Source: Aliiroseovarius sp. F47248L (GTDB lineage Bacteria; Pseudomonadota; Alphaproteobacteria; Rhodobacterales; Rhodobacteraceae). Taken from it: a DNA stretch of 64,000 nt. The notes under the pieces were generated by a model. It was not told the DNA's origin. It made no database searches and saw only the letters and a program-made list of their open reading frames with translations. The translations under genes and the position numbers were made by a program. The stretch covers positions 434,001 to 498,000 of the forward strand of contig NZ_JALKBF010000001.1 in assembly GCF_023016085.1 (NCBI RefSeq), read 5' to 3'. Shown piece by piece: positions 34,148 through 42,492 of this stretch (position 1 is its first letter; every line of letters begins with the position of its first letter).

Positions 34148-34660
34148 ATGATGCCCATATTCTCAGAATACAGAGCCAAATTGTACGAGTACGCGCTCAA
34201 ACAGCCGCGATACGACCTGGCTAACGTCACAACAACACCGCCACACCTCATGCAGATGATCTGCGAGCGATCTGGTCGTAAAACGCAGCTCACGAATGCT
34301 GACATTGTCGACAACTTGGCACCGACATTTGACGAAGCTCGTAAGCTCGATGTGCTGCGTGCGAGCGCGCTCAGGCATGCGCTGGATCTCTTAGACGAAG
34401 GCCAGGACCGCATTCACAAGAGCTCTCTGGTGCCGGAGGTTACTGACTTCATTTACGACAAACTGCCGGGTGGGCAGCCCATGTACTACTTCAACCTCTG
34501 GGACGTGATCAAAGCTCTGCGGCCTACCGCTGTTGAAGCTCGTGAAGCTGAAAAGCCAGCTCTTGAGCTGAAGCAAGAATGGCAGGGCTTTCTGAACAGC
34601 CTGACACCGCCACTGTCTTCTGATGGCACTGAATGGAACGATGAAGACCTGGATTTTTGA
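34148..34660 (+). CDS. Hypothetical protein (first gene of an unknown pair)
   Basis: A 170-aa, charged, probably cytoplasmic protein with GGAGGAAG close upstream of the ATG. It starts MPIFSEYRAKLYEYALKQ after the first Met; a central helix-rich part (KLDVLRASALRHALDLLDEG) leads to an acidic C-terminus (GTEWNDEDLDF). No known domain is recognised. The downstream gene starts at or before its stop, so the two are one operon. Base use is less GC-rich than in the copper genes, consistent with separate acquisition. Confidence 0.65.
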   Translation: MMPIFSEYRAKLYEYALKQPRYDLANVTTTPPHLMQMICERSGRKTQLTNADIVDNLAPTFDEARKLDVLRASALRHALDLLDEGQDRIHKSSLVPEVTDFIYDKLPGGQPMYYFNLWDVIKALRPTAVEAREAEKPALELKQEWQGFLNSLTPPLSSDGTEWNDEDLDF

Positions 34661-34661
34661 T

Positions 34662-35096
34662 ATGAAACGACGTTCAGATGAAATCGACCCGGTGAAGTTC
34701 CCTCAGCTGTTTTACTTGTTGTGGTACAAAACGGACGTCATCACACCCTGGCACGCGCTTGAAGCGTACAAACGCCAATGGCGCTTTGTGAACTATGAAA
34801 TGATGCACAACGATGAACGCTTGCTGCTCATCGAGCTGATTGACGAATTATCGTGTGGTGTTTTTGAACCATGGTTTGATGAACAAGGACATGATCGGCG
34901 CCCGGTCACCATTGAGATGAAGATGATGACTTACGAAGAGTTGATGGAAGATCGAACCGAGTTCATCGGTCCGCCACAACCGTCAAAATTTCAAGTCAAG
35001 CTGACGGCTGCGGAAGAGCAGAAGCTTCAAGAATTTGCTGATCGCATGGTCTCCTATCAAATGGCAAAAAGATCAGATGGCACAAGCTCAGACTGA
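34662..35096 (+). CDS. Hypothetical protein (second gene of an unknown pair)
   Basis: A 144-aa protein from the ATG at 34662, two bases after the previous stop; in-frame ATGs at 34623 and 34641 would overlap the upstream gene. Text includes FPQLFYLLWYKTDVITPWHA and YEMMHNDERLLLIELIDELS; the C-terminus has a helix with KLTAAEEQKLQEFADRMV. Probably cytoplasmic and helical. No domain recognised. Coupling to the gene before it suggests two parts of one system. Confidence 0.62.
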   Translation: MKRRSDEIDPVKFPQLFYLLWYKTDVITPWHALEAYKRQWRFVNYEMMHNDERLLLIELIDELSCGVFEPWFDEQGHDRRPVTIEMKMMTYEELMEDRTEFIGPPQPSKFQVKLTAAEEQKLQEFADRMVSYQMAKRSDGTSSD

Positions 35097-35310
35097 CATA
35101 TGTATGACAGCTGGTGGTTGCATTTAACGGGCGTCGATTTCCTTAACAAATGAAACCGTTAGCAGAATTTGACCGGCTCTCGGTTGATCGGGTCGAGGGA
35201 GTGATAACACATTGTCGTTCATTTCTTGTCTGGTCGTTGTGGGTCGTCAGCGGCATGTCACTTCTCGCAGCGGACATTCATAGTCGGGAGTATGATTGTC
35301 CGTTGTGCGG

Positions 35311-35356
35311 GACGAAGCCGACCTTTCGCTGCGGCTGCGCCAATGGCTGCTTTCGG
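35311..35356 (+). repeat. Dispersed intergenic repeat, copy 1
   Basis: GACGAAGCCGACCTTTCGCT, then GCGGCTGCGCCAATGGCTGC followed by TTTCGG. It aligns over about 40 bases with 37296-37336 (GCCGACCTTCGCCGCACGTT, then ...AAATGCTGCTTTACGG). This GCCGACnTTCG...GCTGCTTT layout is familiar in noncoding DNA of roseobacters; not coding as far as I can see. The flanking 35097-35372 has no convincing gene. Confidence 0.5.
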
Positions 35357-35372
35357 TGAGGGGCAAGCCGCG

Positions 35373-35735
35373 TTACAGGCATACTCCGCCGTATACTGAG
35401 GAAAGGGCGCTGACTGACCCGTCTTCGGTTTCCCAATGAATTCGCCAGATTAGTGAGCATGGGAACCCTCGCTTTTCGAAGACGGCAAGGCTGTTTTCTG
35501 TATTCACGGAGAACCCTTGCTCGTTCAAACGAGCTGCTAGGTCATCCACCGCGAGAGGTAGTGGGAATGCTGCTTTAACTCGACTACCAAACTCCTCATC
35601 AGCTTCGGCAAAATTACTCGGAAGGTCTCGTGCAATCTCTGGCGGCCTTGGAAGCGGCGGAAAAAGAAGCCAGTAACCACCAACTGCAATCACCGCAACT
35701 AAAGCGGCTCCCCAAGAAAGAACTCTTCTTCGCAT
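35373..35735 (-). CDS. Small envelope-anchored hypothetical protein
   Basis: A 120-aa protein with an N-terminal hydrophobic segment after basic residues (RRRVLSWGAALVAVIAVGGY), hence exported or anchored. The remainder (about 90 residues) has FPLPLAVDDLAARLNEQGF and two Cys (FPCSLIW, GGVCL). No family recognised. It reads opposite to its neighbours and stands alone. The hydrophobic signal and continuous frame make it likely real. Confidence 0.6.
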   Translation of the reverse strand: MRRRVLSWGAALVAVIAVGGYWLLFPPLPRPPEIARDLPSNFAEADEEFGSRVKAAFPLPLAVDDLAARLNEQGFSVNTENSLAVFEKRGFPCSLIWRIHWETEDGSVSALSSVYGGVCL

Positions 35736-36083
35736 TTCCGAATCCTGTCACTGATATGCTCCGAACGCTAGCAGACATTGAATGGCTGCGCAGCATAGGT
35801 GAATCTGGGCTCCTTCGACACCTTCGCTGCGGAAAGTACGGATGGCGGGTTCGGGATACTAAGCCCTTTCGCTGCGCAGTGATCGGACTCGAAAGGCGCG
35901 GACGAAGCCGATGTCCATCAGATCGTCACAAATGTCTGCTTTCTGGTGGACCATCCGCGATCTTTACAGATGGCGACAGAATTGACGCAACAAGCAAGGT
36001 CAATCTATGAATGTCGTTAGAAAAAGCGTCCTTGTAACATGAGAAACTAGCAGGTTCTGAGAGGCCGCTTTAGAGAGGGAAAC
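35736..36083. other. Intergenic stretch with repeat-like segments
   Basis: About 350 bases without a convincing gene. Around 35864-35935 are the words CTTTCGCTGCG and GGACGAAGCCGATG, similar to the dispersed repeat at 35311. The rest shows nothing recognisable apart from a short AGAGAGGGAAAC region serving as ribosome-binding site for the gene at 36084. Confidence 0.4.
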
Positions 36084-37172
36084 ATGAACCTGTTCCGAAA
36101 AATACTCTTTTTGATCGTCCCGCTCCTCGTTTGGACAAATGCGTCGCTGGCCCAGGACATGTCGCCTCTCGAAAGCCTCCAGCCAAAGGTTGAGGAGGCT
36201 CGCGCTGCTGTGAAGGCGGTAGCCCAAGAGATTAAAGCTGACCTCGTTGCTCTGATACCATCCGCTCCTGGCTGGAAATGTGAGGAAAACAATAGGTCAG
36301 CGACGACTGAAGTTTTCGAACTCATTCCGAGCGTGCATGTCCATTGCGAGCATGAAGAGCAGTCGCTTGATGCTCATTTGCTCGTCGATCCGTCGACTTC
36401 CACCGTTTTCTGCACGTCGATTACTCATAATCAACAAGGCATCGAAGAGGGTAGGATTAAACCCAATCTGTTCCGATTTTTTGAAGGCGGGGCATGGCAA
36501 GTACAGCGAGCAGGGGTGAGTATTCATGGGTGCGCGTCTGACGTGCTTGCATTCACTGCTGATGGAAATCGGTCTGAAGCCTCAATTGCAAATGGGCCAG
36601 CTTCAATAGATGCATTCGCGCAGGCCCTTTTGTCTTCCGAGTCCGAGGAAGTTGTAGTTCAAGCACGTGAACACGCGGAGGCAATCAATGAGCTGTTGGC
36701 GCTTCTTGACGATCAATCGCGACAATTCGCCAACATGATTGAGACATCGCCGAACGCCGAAATGAAGGTCGTTCTGCCTTCCGATGCTTTGCGTATGGGG
36801 ATGACTCTTCCCATGGTGATCCGCTCTAGTCCAAGCGCAAGTACCACCTTCGAAATTGACGGTTGCAGATTGAGCATAGAAATATCTGCATCGCCTGTCG
36901 GCCTCCATGAAGCAAAGAACACTGGCCTTCGTTGGGCATCGCCGAGATCAGCTGACGGCACAATGCGCGGCGCATACATCACTCGCAATACAGAGCGTCT
37001 GAAAGGCCGTGTGAGTCAGAGTGGAACAAGTATCGAAGTTCTTGTAGATGACCTAGTACTTGTAAGAGTTGTGACTCCGGGCAACCGTCTTTGCGCCAGC
37101 GATCCGGAAATCGTTCGTAGAACGTTCGATGAAATACTTGCAAAGAATCCCTCGACTGTTGTGATGCCCTAG
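36084..37172 (+). CDS. Secreted hypothetical protein
   Basis: A 362-aa protein with a clear signal peptide (MNLFRKILFLIVPLLVWTNA, cleavage after SLAQ). The mature part starts with a helix (LEEL-like region SLQPKVEEARAAVKAVAQEI), followed by Cys-containing beta-like segments (GWKCEENN, HVHCEHE, HGCASD, DGCRLSIE). AGAGGGAAAC precedes the ATG. No domain recognised. It is monocistronic as far as can be seen, with no close neighbours on the same strand. Probably periplasmic. Confidence 0.7.
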   Translation: MNLFRKILFLIVPLLVWTNASLAQDMSPLESLQPKVEEARAAVKAVAQEIKADLVALIPSAPGWKCEENNRSATTEVFELIPSVHVHCEHEEQSLDAHLLVDPSTSTVFCTSITHNQQGIEEGRIKPNLFRFFEGGAWQVQRAGVSIHGCASDVLAFTADGNRSEASIANGPASIDAFAQALLSSESEEVVVQAREHAEAINELLALLDDQSRQFANMIETSPNAEMKVVLPSDALRMGMTLPMVIRSSPSASTTFEIDGCRLSIEISASPVGLHEAKNTGLRWASPRSADGTMRGAYITRNTERLKGRVSQSGTSIEVLVDDLVLVRVVTPGNRLCASDPEIVRRTFDEILAKNPSTVVMP

Positions 37173-37247
37173 CGCAGACCCTCTGGGGTGACTGAAGTCA
37201 GTGTTGAGAACGTGCAGTCCGCAAAGCGAGAGACTGAGCAATTCCAT

Positions 37248-37336
37248 AAAGCCGACATTCGTTCGCGCTGCAGCATCCGGTACTTTGGGCTCACAGCCGA
37301 CCTTCGCCGCACGTTGCATGAAATGCTGCTTTACGG
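37248..37336 (+). repeat. Dispersed intergenic repeat, copies 2 and 3
   Basis: Two related words stand in tandem: AAAGCCGACATTCGTTCGCG with CTGCAGCATCCGG (37248-37280), and CACAGCCGACCTTCGCCGCA, continuing to GCTGCTTTACGG (37292-37336). The second aligns with 35317-35356. These lie in the gene-free 37173-37382. Confidence 0.45.
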
Positions 37337-37388
37337 AATGGGGTTGCTGCTCTTTTAGAGCCTGAATAACTCTCGTAATGGAGTGAGC

Positions 37389-37964
37389 ATGCAGTCTGGT
37401 TTGTCCATACGCGATATTGAGCGCATCCATTGGATGTCGCTGGCTCATCGCCTTCCTGAAGGCGGGGTAAAAGCTAAGTTTCAAGATAGTGATTCTTGTG
37501 TTGATCATTTCGAGGCAGTGCGGTGGCAGTCCGGGGTGTTCTGCCCGCGGTGCGATGCACAAGATATCGCACCGAAAAGTGCGCGAAAAACATATCGCTG
37601 CCGAAAATGTGCCTACCATTTTTCCGCGACAGCCGGAACTTTTGCACATGGCGCGAACAAAAAACTGCTCACATATTTCTTAGCTGCCGAGGACATCATA
37701 AAACGCAAAGCAACGATGAGCAGCTTCGACATCATCGGGGCGCATGATTTCAAAGATCGCCATGGATTGGCCTATGAAACTGCGCGCCGTATTCTCAAAT
37801 TGTTGACGGATGAACTTCTGCTTGAAGATGGTGGTCACATTGGCCGCTGCATCTGCTCAGAGGCAATCAACCTACCACCAAATATTGAGTTGGGTGGACG
37901 TGATCATTTCTTCTGGCTGCTTGAAGCCCTTCAGACACACGGTACCGGTCAGTCAGGCATTTGA
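37389..37964 (+). CDS. IS1595-like zinc-ribbon protein lacking the DDE transposase domain
   Basis: A 191-aa protein (ATG 37389; a GTG at 37383 is also possible). It has the N-terminal part of IS1595-type transposases: FEAVRWQSGVFCPRCDAQ, YRCRKCAYHFSATAGTFAHG (four zinc-ligand Cys), then the helix block LLTYFLAAEDIIKRKATMSS and TARRILKLLTDEL. The catalytic DDE part that should follow is replaced by about 50 residues without similarity (HIGRCICSEAINLPPN). So it is a truncated transposase or a DNA-binding protein derived from one. It ends about 100 bases before the candidate left end of the Tn7-like element. Confidence 0.65.
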   Translation: MQSGLSIRDIERIHWMSLAHRLPEGGVKAKFQDSDSCVDHFEAVRWQSGVFCPRCDAQDIAPKSARKTYRCRKCAYHFSATAGTFAHGANKKLLTYFLAAEDIIKRKATMSSFDIIGAHDFKDRHGLAYETARRILKLLTDELLLEDGGHIGRCICSEAINLPPNIELGGRDHFFWLLEALQTHGTGQSGI

Positions 37965-38630
37965 ACAAAGTAGACAGTCCGTCCACATCTCGTTTCTGCT
38001 GACCTATTCCCAGATTTAAAGCCTCACCATAGGTATCGGTCAAAGGATGTTCATGTCTGATGTGAATGCGAAAACGAACTAAGCTTTGAAAATCGGAGGC
38101 ACCTGTGTGTTTGAGGTTTTAATAGCAGTCAAGATTTTCGCTAAGTACATGAATTGAATATAAAAAATGACTCGACTCAACGATGCGAAAGTGCATTTTG
38201 AGCCTGTCTTGAAATGAACGGTCCTTTATGGGCCATGATCAGATCTCCAGTCACGGAGACGTAAACAAATACTGCGTCGTGTACGTGGCGTGACGAAGTG
38301 ATGGCCCTTGGGCCCAGACGTTGATTGCTACACCGAAAAGGTCCTCGAGGCCCTTTGGAAAGTAAGTCCTGTTCATCACTTCATAAATAAAAATAACCGC
38401 CCAGGATCTTGATGGCGCGGACCAGTGGAGACGTGCCCGATGGGTGACGAGACAAAATATCAAGCGGCGATCCCGAGGTCAATAAGTGGTAACCGAGGTG
38501 CAAGGTGTTTGCCCGGCAGACAACCCAAATGTGGTGTTTGTCGCATTGCGTACGGGCGCTGCGAGGCCATGGGAAAACGCTCTGAAGGAAGTTCATTCGG
38601 CGGCCGCCACGGTGCTGGAGGCACAGGGTT
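37965..38630. other. Gene-poor leader of the Tn7-like element
   Basis: About 666 bases with no convincing gene. It contains the candidate left end (38061-38101) and then about 530 bases up to tnsA. A GTG frame at 38486-38725 overlapping tnsA has protein-like text (NPNVVFVALRTGAARPWENA) but no recognised domain and no ribosome-binding site that I can support. GGAGG before tnsA lies at about 38616. Confidence 0.4.
38061..38101 (+). repeat. Candidate left end of the Tn7-like element with TnsB-site-like repeats
   Basis: Begins TGTGAATGCGAAAACGAAC and contains GCTTTGAAAATCGGAGGCA (38083-38101). The latter matches, at 17 of 19 positions with one gap, the inverse of the right-end word GCTTGAAAATCGGGGCA (44136-44152). 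TnsB-type transposases bind such repeated words near both termini. Another GATGCGAAAG word follows at about 38180. The exact terminus is not certain because no clean 5-bp target duplication could be confirmed. Confidence 0.5.
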
Positions 38631-39314
38631 ATGAGCGCAGCCAGAAAGCACTTGATGCTGACGCCGGCGAAGAGCCGCGCTGTCCGCAAGATTCCAAAAT
38701 CTTCAAAAGGCCATTTCGTCGGTGAGTTTGTCTATAACAATATCAATGGCAAACCTCAGCGCATTGGATTTGCCAGCTACACGGAATTCAAGACGGCGAT
38801 CTGCCTAATTTATCGCGACGACTTTGCCGATATCGAAGAGCAGTTGGCATCACTGCCATTTAGCCATCCCAGAGGCACCTCGAGTGAGCATTTCTTCGAT
38901 TTTAGATTCACTACAAAGGGTGGTCAAAGAATTTGCATCTCTGTTAAACCGGAACGGATTGCCACAACTTATGCCTACCAAGCAACGATCGGCGCTGTGA
39001 AGAGTGCCGCGATTGGCAATATTTGCGATGCAGTGGCGACTGTTACGGAACGCAACATCAGCCCGGTCGAGCTGCATAATGCAGAACTCTTTCACGCCGC
39101 CCGCCAACCAGAACCTGAAATCGATAAGATCGTCACAGAGGGCCTGTCTCGGCTTGACGCAACGATTTCAATCAGTGAATTCCTTGCAAGTGTAGGACTC
39201 GGTGGGCGCGGTTTCTTCAGCGTAGCTCGGGCCATTCGCTTCGGTCACGCACGGCTGTTCGCCCCCGAGAAGATCCGTGGAAAGACGCTCATTGAGCGTG
39301 GAGAGGCTGCATAA
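38631..39314 (+). CDS. tnsA: TnsA-like transposon endonuclease
   Basis: A 227-aa protein with the TnsA nuclease pattern: E52 (SYTEFKTAICL), D90 (SSEHFFDFRF) and K106 in ISVKP, i.e. the E...D...xVK centre of restriction-like nucleases. TnsA cuts the 5' ends of the element so that, with TnsB, transposition is cut-and-paste. The C-terminal part has predicted helix-turn-helix-like segments (ISEFLASVGLGGRGFF). GGAGG precedes the ATG by about 10 bases. Its stop overlaps the tnsB start (TAATG). Similarity is at the motif level only. Confidence 0.78.
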   Translation: MSAARKHLMLTPAKSRAVRKIPKSSKGHFVGEFVYNNINGKPQRIGFASYTEFKTAICLIYRDDFADIEEQLASLPFSHPRGTSSEHFFDFRFTTKGGQRICISVKPERIATTYAYQATIGAVKSAAIGNICDAVATVTERNISPVELHNAELFHAARQPEPEIDKIVTEGLSRLDATISISEFLASVGLGGRGFFSVARAIRFGHARLFAPEKIRGKTLIERGEAA

Positions 39315-41512
39315 TGGCGGCCCCCTTCCAGAAAAAGGTCAAAGTCCTTTTGGAGAAGGACTGTGAGTTTGCCATTGGTGTGCGGTCAGGCAGAGTCCTC
39401 GAGCTGCGCGATGAAGGTTATCTGATTTTCTGGGACGAGTGGACAAATCCGGATACAGGCGAGTGCCACGCCTCAGACTGTGGTGTGATGTCCTATGACG
39501 CGATCGTCACGGAGAACAAATTCGGCACCCTGAAAATACTGAGGCGCCCGCGCGCCCATGCACACGATCCGAAGACGCACATCCGACGTGTTGAAAGACT
39601 AGCCCGGGAAGTCGCTAGACAGCGATTTAGAAAAGAATACGTACTGGCTATTCAGGAAATGCTTGATACCGGAATGTTGCGTCCTGTGCGCGACGATTTC
39701 GACGACAAAATCATTGACATCGTCGCGCATGGTAAATTTCGTTATGACAAATATCTCGCTGGGCTCGCAATCCGCGATAGCAAGCGCGGGGGCACGCGAT
39801 CTCAAAGGTCTAAGAAAGAACGCGAGAAAGCTATTGATTTTCACCACGGCTTCAAATGCGGACACACGATGTGGAAGTGGTATTGGCTATGGCGTGATCA
39901 TGGCGATGATGGCCTGTTCGACAATTATCGAAACTGCGGGAAGTACCAGCGTTATGACGACGCCACCCGTGCCACGATTGTAAGCATCATACTCGAGCTG
40001 CTGGATGAAGAGCGACCCACGGTAAAGTCGGTGGTCGAAAGCGTCCAAGCGTGGATTGATGCTGAAAACGAACGGCGTGAGCGCCAGCCTATCCCAGAAG
40101 CCAAAATGCCACGGCCGGGCTATGACTATGTACTTAAACTGATCAAGGAAAATGCGCCGCTTGATCATAAGATACGGAAGCATGGCTGGGACAAGGCATA
40201 TAATCATTTCCACGGCCTTGGCGTCGGGATCGAGACATCTCGTGCATTGCAACGTGTCGAAATCGACGAGTATACCGTTGATCTCTTCGTACTCATGCAA
40301 TGCACCAAACTATTCAAGCATTTGCCTAGATCGATCAAAGATATACTTGGCCTAGACGGGGCTGCGCGGCGGGTGACGCTATCTGCGGCAATTGACGTAC
40401 ATACACGCTGCCTGCTTGCACTTCAGATTGTGCCAGCTGGCACTGAAAGTCCGCTGCGTCACACCTTAGAAATGATCTACTCGGATAAGAATTCGATCGC
40501 GGACGCGGCCGGCGCCAAGTTCGACTGGCCAATGTCTGGCGCTCCCGAAATGGTCGTGTTGGACCGTGGCCCGGGATACGTCACCGACGATGCCTACGAA
40601 ATTCTGAGCAGCCTCGGGATTACCAACATGGGCGCACCTGCGGGCAAGCCTTGGTTGAAGCCGTTCATTGAACGCGTCTTTCGCACCATCCACAGCGATC
40701 TATTGGTTCGCTTTTCTGGACGTGCCTTCAGCAACGTGGTCGAACGTGCAGATAACGATCCCGCTGAGCGCGCAACGCTGACATTGGAGGCTTTTTTGGG
40801 CTGGCTGACACGTTGGACGGTCGATGCCTATCACACCAAAAAACATGAGGGGCTTGGCATGTCGCCGAGACAGGCTTGGGAGAAGGCGATCAATGAATGC
40901 CATCCCCGTTCCCTGACAAGCGACGAAATGCGTGAAGTTTTCGGGGTTCCCGGTCGCCGGAAGCTGAGCCGCAATGGTCTTCGTATCTGTCACATCGACT
41001 ATCAGATTGACGCTCTTCTGGAGAAGTTCGTGGACACCGAGGTGGAGCACTTTGAGTTCCTCCGTTGGGATGGAGACATCGGTACCATCAGCGCCCGCTG
41101 TGACGACGGACCCTGGTTCACTGTCACGGCTAAAGACGAAAGGTGGATCGGCAAGACCGACACAGACTTGCTCGAATGGCTTGATGAACAAGAAGGTGAA
41201 GACCCTGAAGAACGGCGCGCTCGGCGCGACTTTCTCTTGGATGTGACCGCTGAGTCCGTCCGGCTGAAACGGCTAAAAGGGCTGATATCTCTCCCCAAGA
41301 CACCTGCCGAGCTACGCAAGGACGTTGAAAGGTTCATCCGTCACGCTGACACGGCAGAGCGGCGTCACAAAGCTGGACCCTATCGCGGTCTACTTGATGA
41401 TCGGGACAGCGGTACTGATCAGGTTTCACGTAATAGGGCCGAACCAAAAGCGAATTTGGCGAGCCATTTAGACGACGGCAACCCCGAATATGACGACGAT
41501 TCAATGGAGTAA
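39314..41512 (+). CDS. tnsB: TnsB/TniA-type DDE transposase
   Basis: A 732-aa transposase with a D,D(35)E centre: D318 (VEIDEYTVD), D417 (VVLDRGPGYV) and E453 (KPFIERVFRT). N-terminal regions (about residues 95-250) carry helical DNA-binding segments, and a Mu-type beta-barrel follows the catalytic core (about 560-640). The acidic C-terminal tail (NPEYDDDSME) fits the segment that contacts TnsC. It cuts and joins the 3' ends. Overlaps tnsA by one base and is two bases before tnsC. Confidence 0.93.
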   Translation: MAAPFQKKVKVLLEKDCEFAIGVRSGRVLELRDEGYLIFWDEWTNPDTGECHASDCGVMSYDAIVTENKFGTLKILRRPRAHAHDPKTHIRRVERLAREVARQRFRKEYVLAIQEMLDTGMLRPVRDDFDDKIIDIVAHGKFRYDKYLAGLAIRDSKRGGTRSQRSKKEREKAIDFHHGFKCGHTMWKWYWLWRDHGDDGLFDNYRNCGKYQRYDDATRATIVSIILELLDEERPTVKSVVESVQAWIDAENERRERQPIPEAKMPRPGYDYVLKLIKENAPLDHKIRKHGWDKAYNHFHGLGVGIETSRALQRVEIDEYTVDLFVLMQCTKLFKHLPRSIKDILGLDGAARRVTLSAAIDVHTRCLLALQIVPAGTESPLRHTLEMIYSDKNSIADAAGAKFDWPMSGAPEMVVLDRGPGYVTDDAYEILSSLGITNMGAPAGKPWLKPFIERVFRTIHSDLLVRFSGRAFSNVVERADNDPAERATLTLEAFLGWLTRWTVDAYHTKKHEGLGMSPRQAWEKAINECHPRSLTSDEMREVFGVPGRRKLSRNGLRICHIDYQIDALLEKFVDTEVEHFEFLRWDGDIGTISARCDDGPWFTVTAKDERWIGKTDTDLLEWLDEQEGEDPEERRARRDFLLDVTAESVRLKRLKGLISLPKTPAELRKDVERFIRHADTAERRHKAGPYRGLLDDRDSGTDQVSRNRAEPKANLASHLDDGNPEYDDDSME

Positions 41513-41514
41513 AA

Positions 41515-42492
41515 ATGAACGAAATGAAGAATAACATCCCGGTCTCTTTGACCGAAAAATTAGCTTGGCTGGACCAAAGATATTGGAAATTTGGAGTTGA
41601 ACGCGATTTTGAAGACAGTCTGATCGACATCTTTAAGATGGATGATGACGGCCAAAGGACAGCTGAACCGCATCATGATCCGCTAACCGATGAAACTAAG
41701 GGGCTAATGGTCCTTGGTCAATCAGGGAACGGTAAGACCGCGTTGTTGAAACGGGCCCTCCGGGTGGACCCTGTCTTGACCGAATTCAAAGTCAATGAGG
41801 GTGGCAATGCACTCTACATCGCGGTCCCGCCTGAGGCGACAATCAAGAAACTGGGGGAGATTATTCTGGCGAAGACCGGCTATGAGAAAGTAAACCCAAA
41901 GCTGCGTGCCGCGGATTCCTGGGAGATGGCAAGGCATCGCTTTGGTCTCGTCGGCATCAAAGCACTGATCATTGATGAGTGTCACCACATTTTTCGCGCT
42001 GGTGCAGGACGAGACAGGCCCGCCGCCATTCAGGCGCTGAAACATATCGTGCAATCCGAGCACAGGGTGGCCCTAATTATCGCGGGTGTTCCGAGCTTGA
42101 GAACAGCGATCATGTCAGAAGAAAGTGGGGAGACCTTCCGTCGTTTCAGTGAGTACACTCTGAGCAAAATTCGCCCCGGCTCTCGTAGCGCTGCAACCTT
42201 TGGTAAGAACTTTATGAAATGTGCTGGGGTTATGGGGGTAAAGGTCGCAGAAGAGGATGCGATTGCCGAGCGTATCTTGTTTGCTGAGCAGGGTCAGATC
42301 GGAAAAAGCGTGGCTTTGGGCAAGGACATCTTACGCGCCGCACTGATGCGAAAACAGGACGCCATCACTTTGGCCGCTGCCGAACGTGTTTACCGTAAAT
42401 CGAACTCGGGTCTCGATGTGACCCCATTCGATGGGGGCGATTGGGATGCTGTGAGGACAGAATTAACGGCGATCGGTTGGGGGCAGTCATGA
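41515..42492 (+). CDS. tnsC: TnsC/TniB-type AAA+ ATPase
   Basis: A 325-aa regulator ATPase. Walker A GQSGNGKTALL (residues 68-78), Walker B ALIIDECHHIF (D154, E155), and an arginine-rich sensor region (FRRFSEYTLSKIRPGSRS). TnsC polymerises on DNA marked by TniQ and activates TnsB. It overlaps tniQ by four bases (ATGA), so the regulator and target selector are coupled. Confidence 0.92.
   Translation: MNEMKNNIPVSLTEKLAWLDQRYWKFGVERDFEDSLIDIFKMDDDGQRTAEPHHDPLTDETKGLMVLGQSGNGKTALLKRALRVDPVLTEFKVNEGGNALYIAVPPEATIKKLGEIILAKTGYEKVNPKLRAADSWEMARHRFGLVGIKALIIDECHHIFRAGAGRDRPAAIQALKHIVQSEHRVALIIAGVPSLRTAIMSEESGETFRRFSEYTLSKIRPGSRSAATFGKNFMKCAGVMGVKVAEEDAIAERILFAEQGQIGKSVALGKDILRAALMRKQDAITLAAAERVYRKSNSGLDVTPFDGGDWDAVRTELTAIGWGQS

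Noticed and set aside
38486..38725. GTG-started frame just before and overlapping tnsA
   Set aside because: Some protein-like text but no domain, no clear ribosome-binding site, and it overlaps tnsA by 95 bases.
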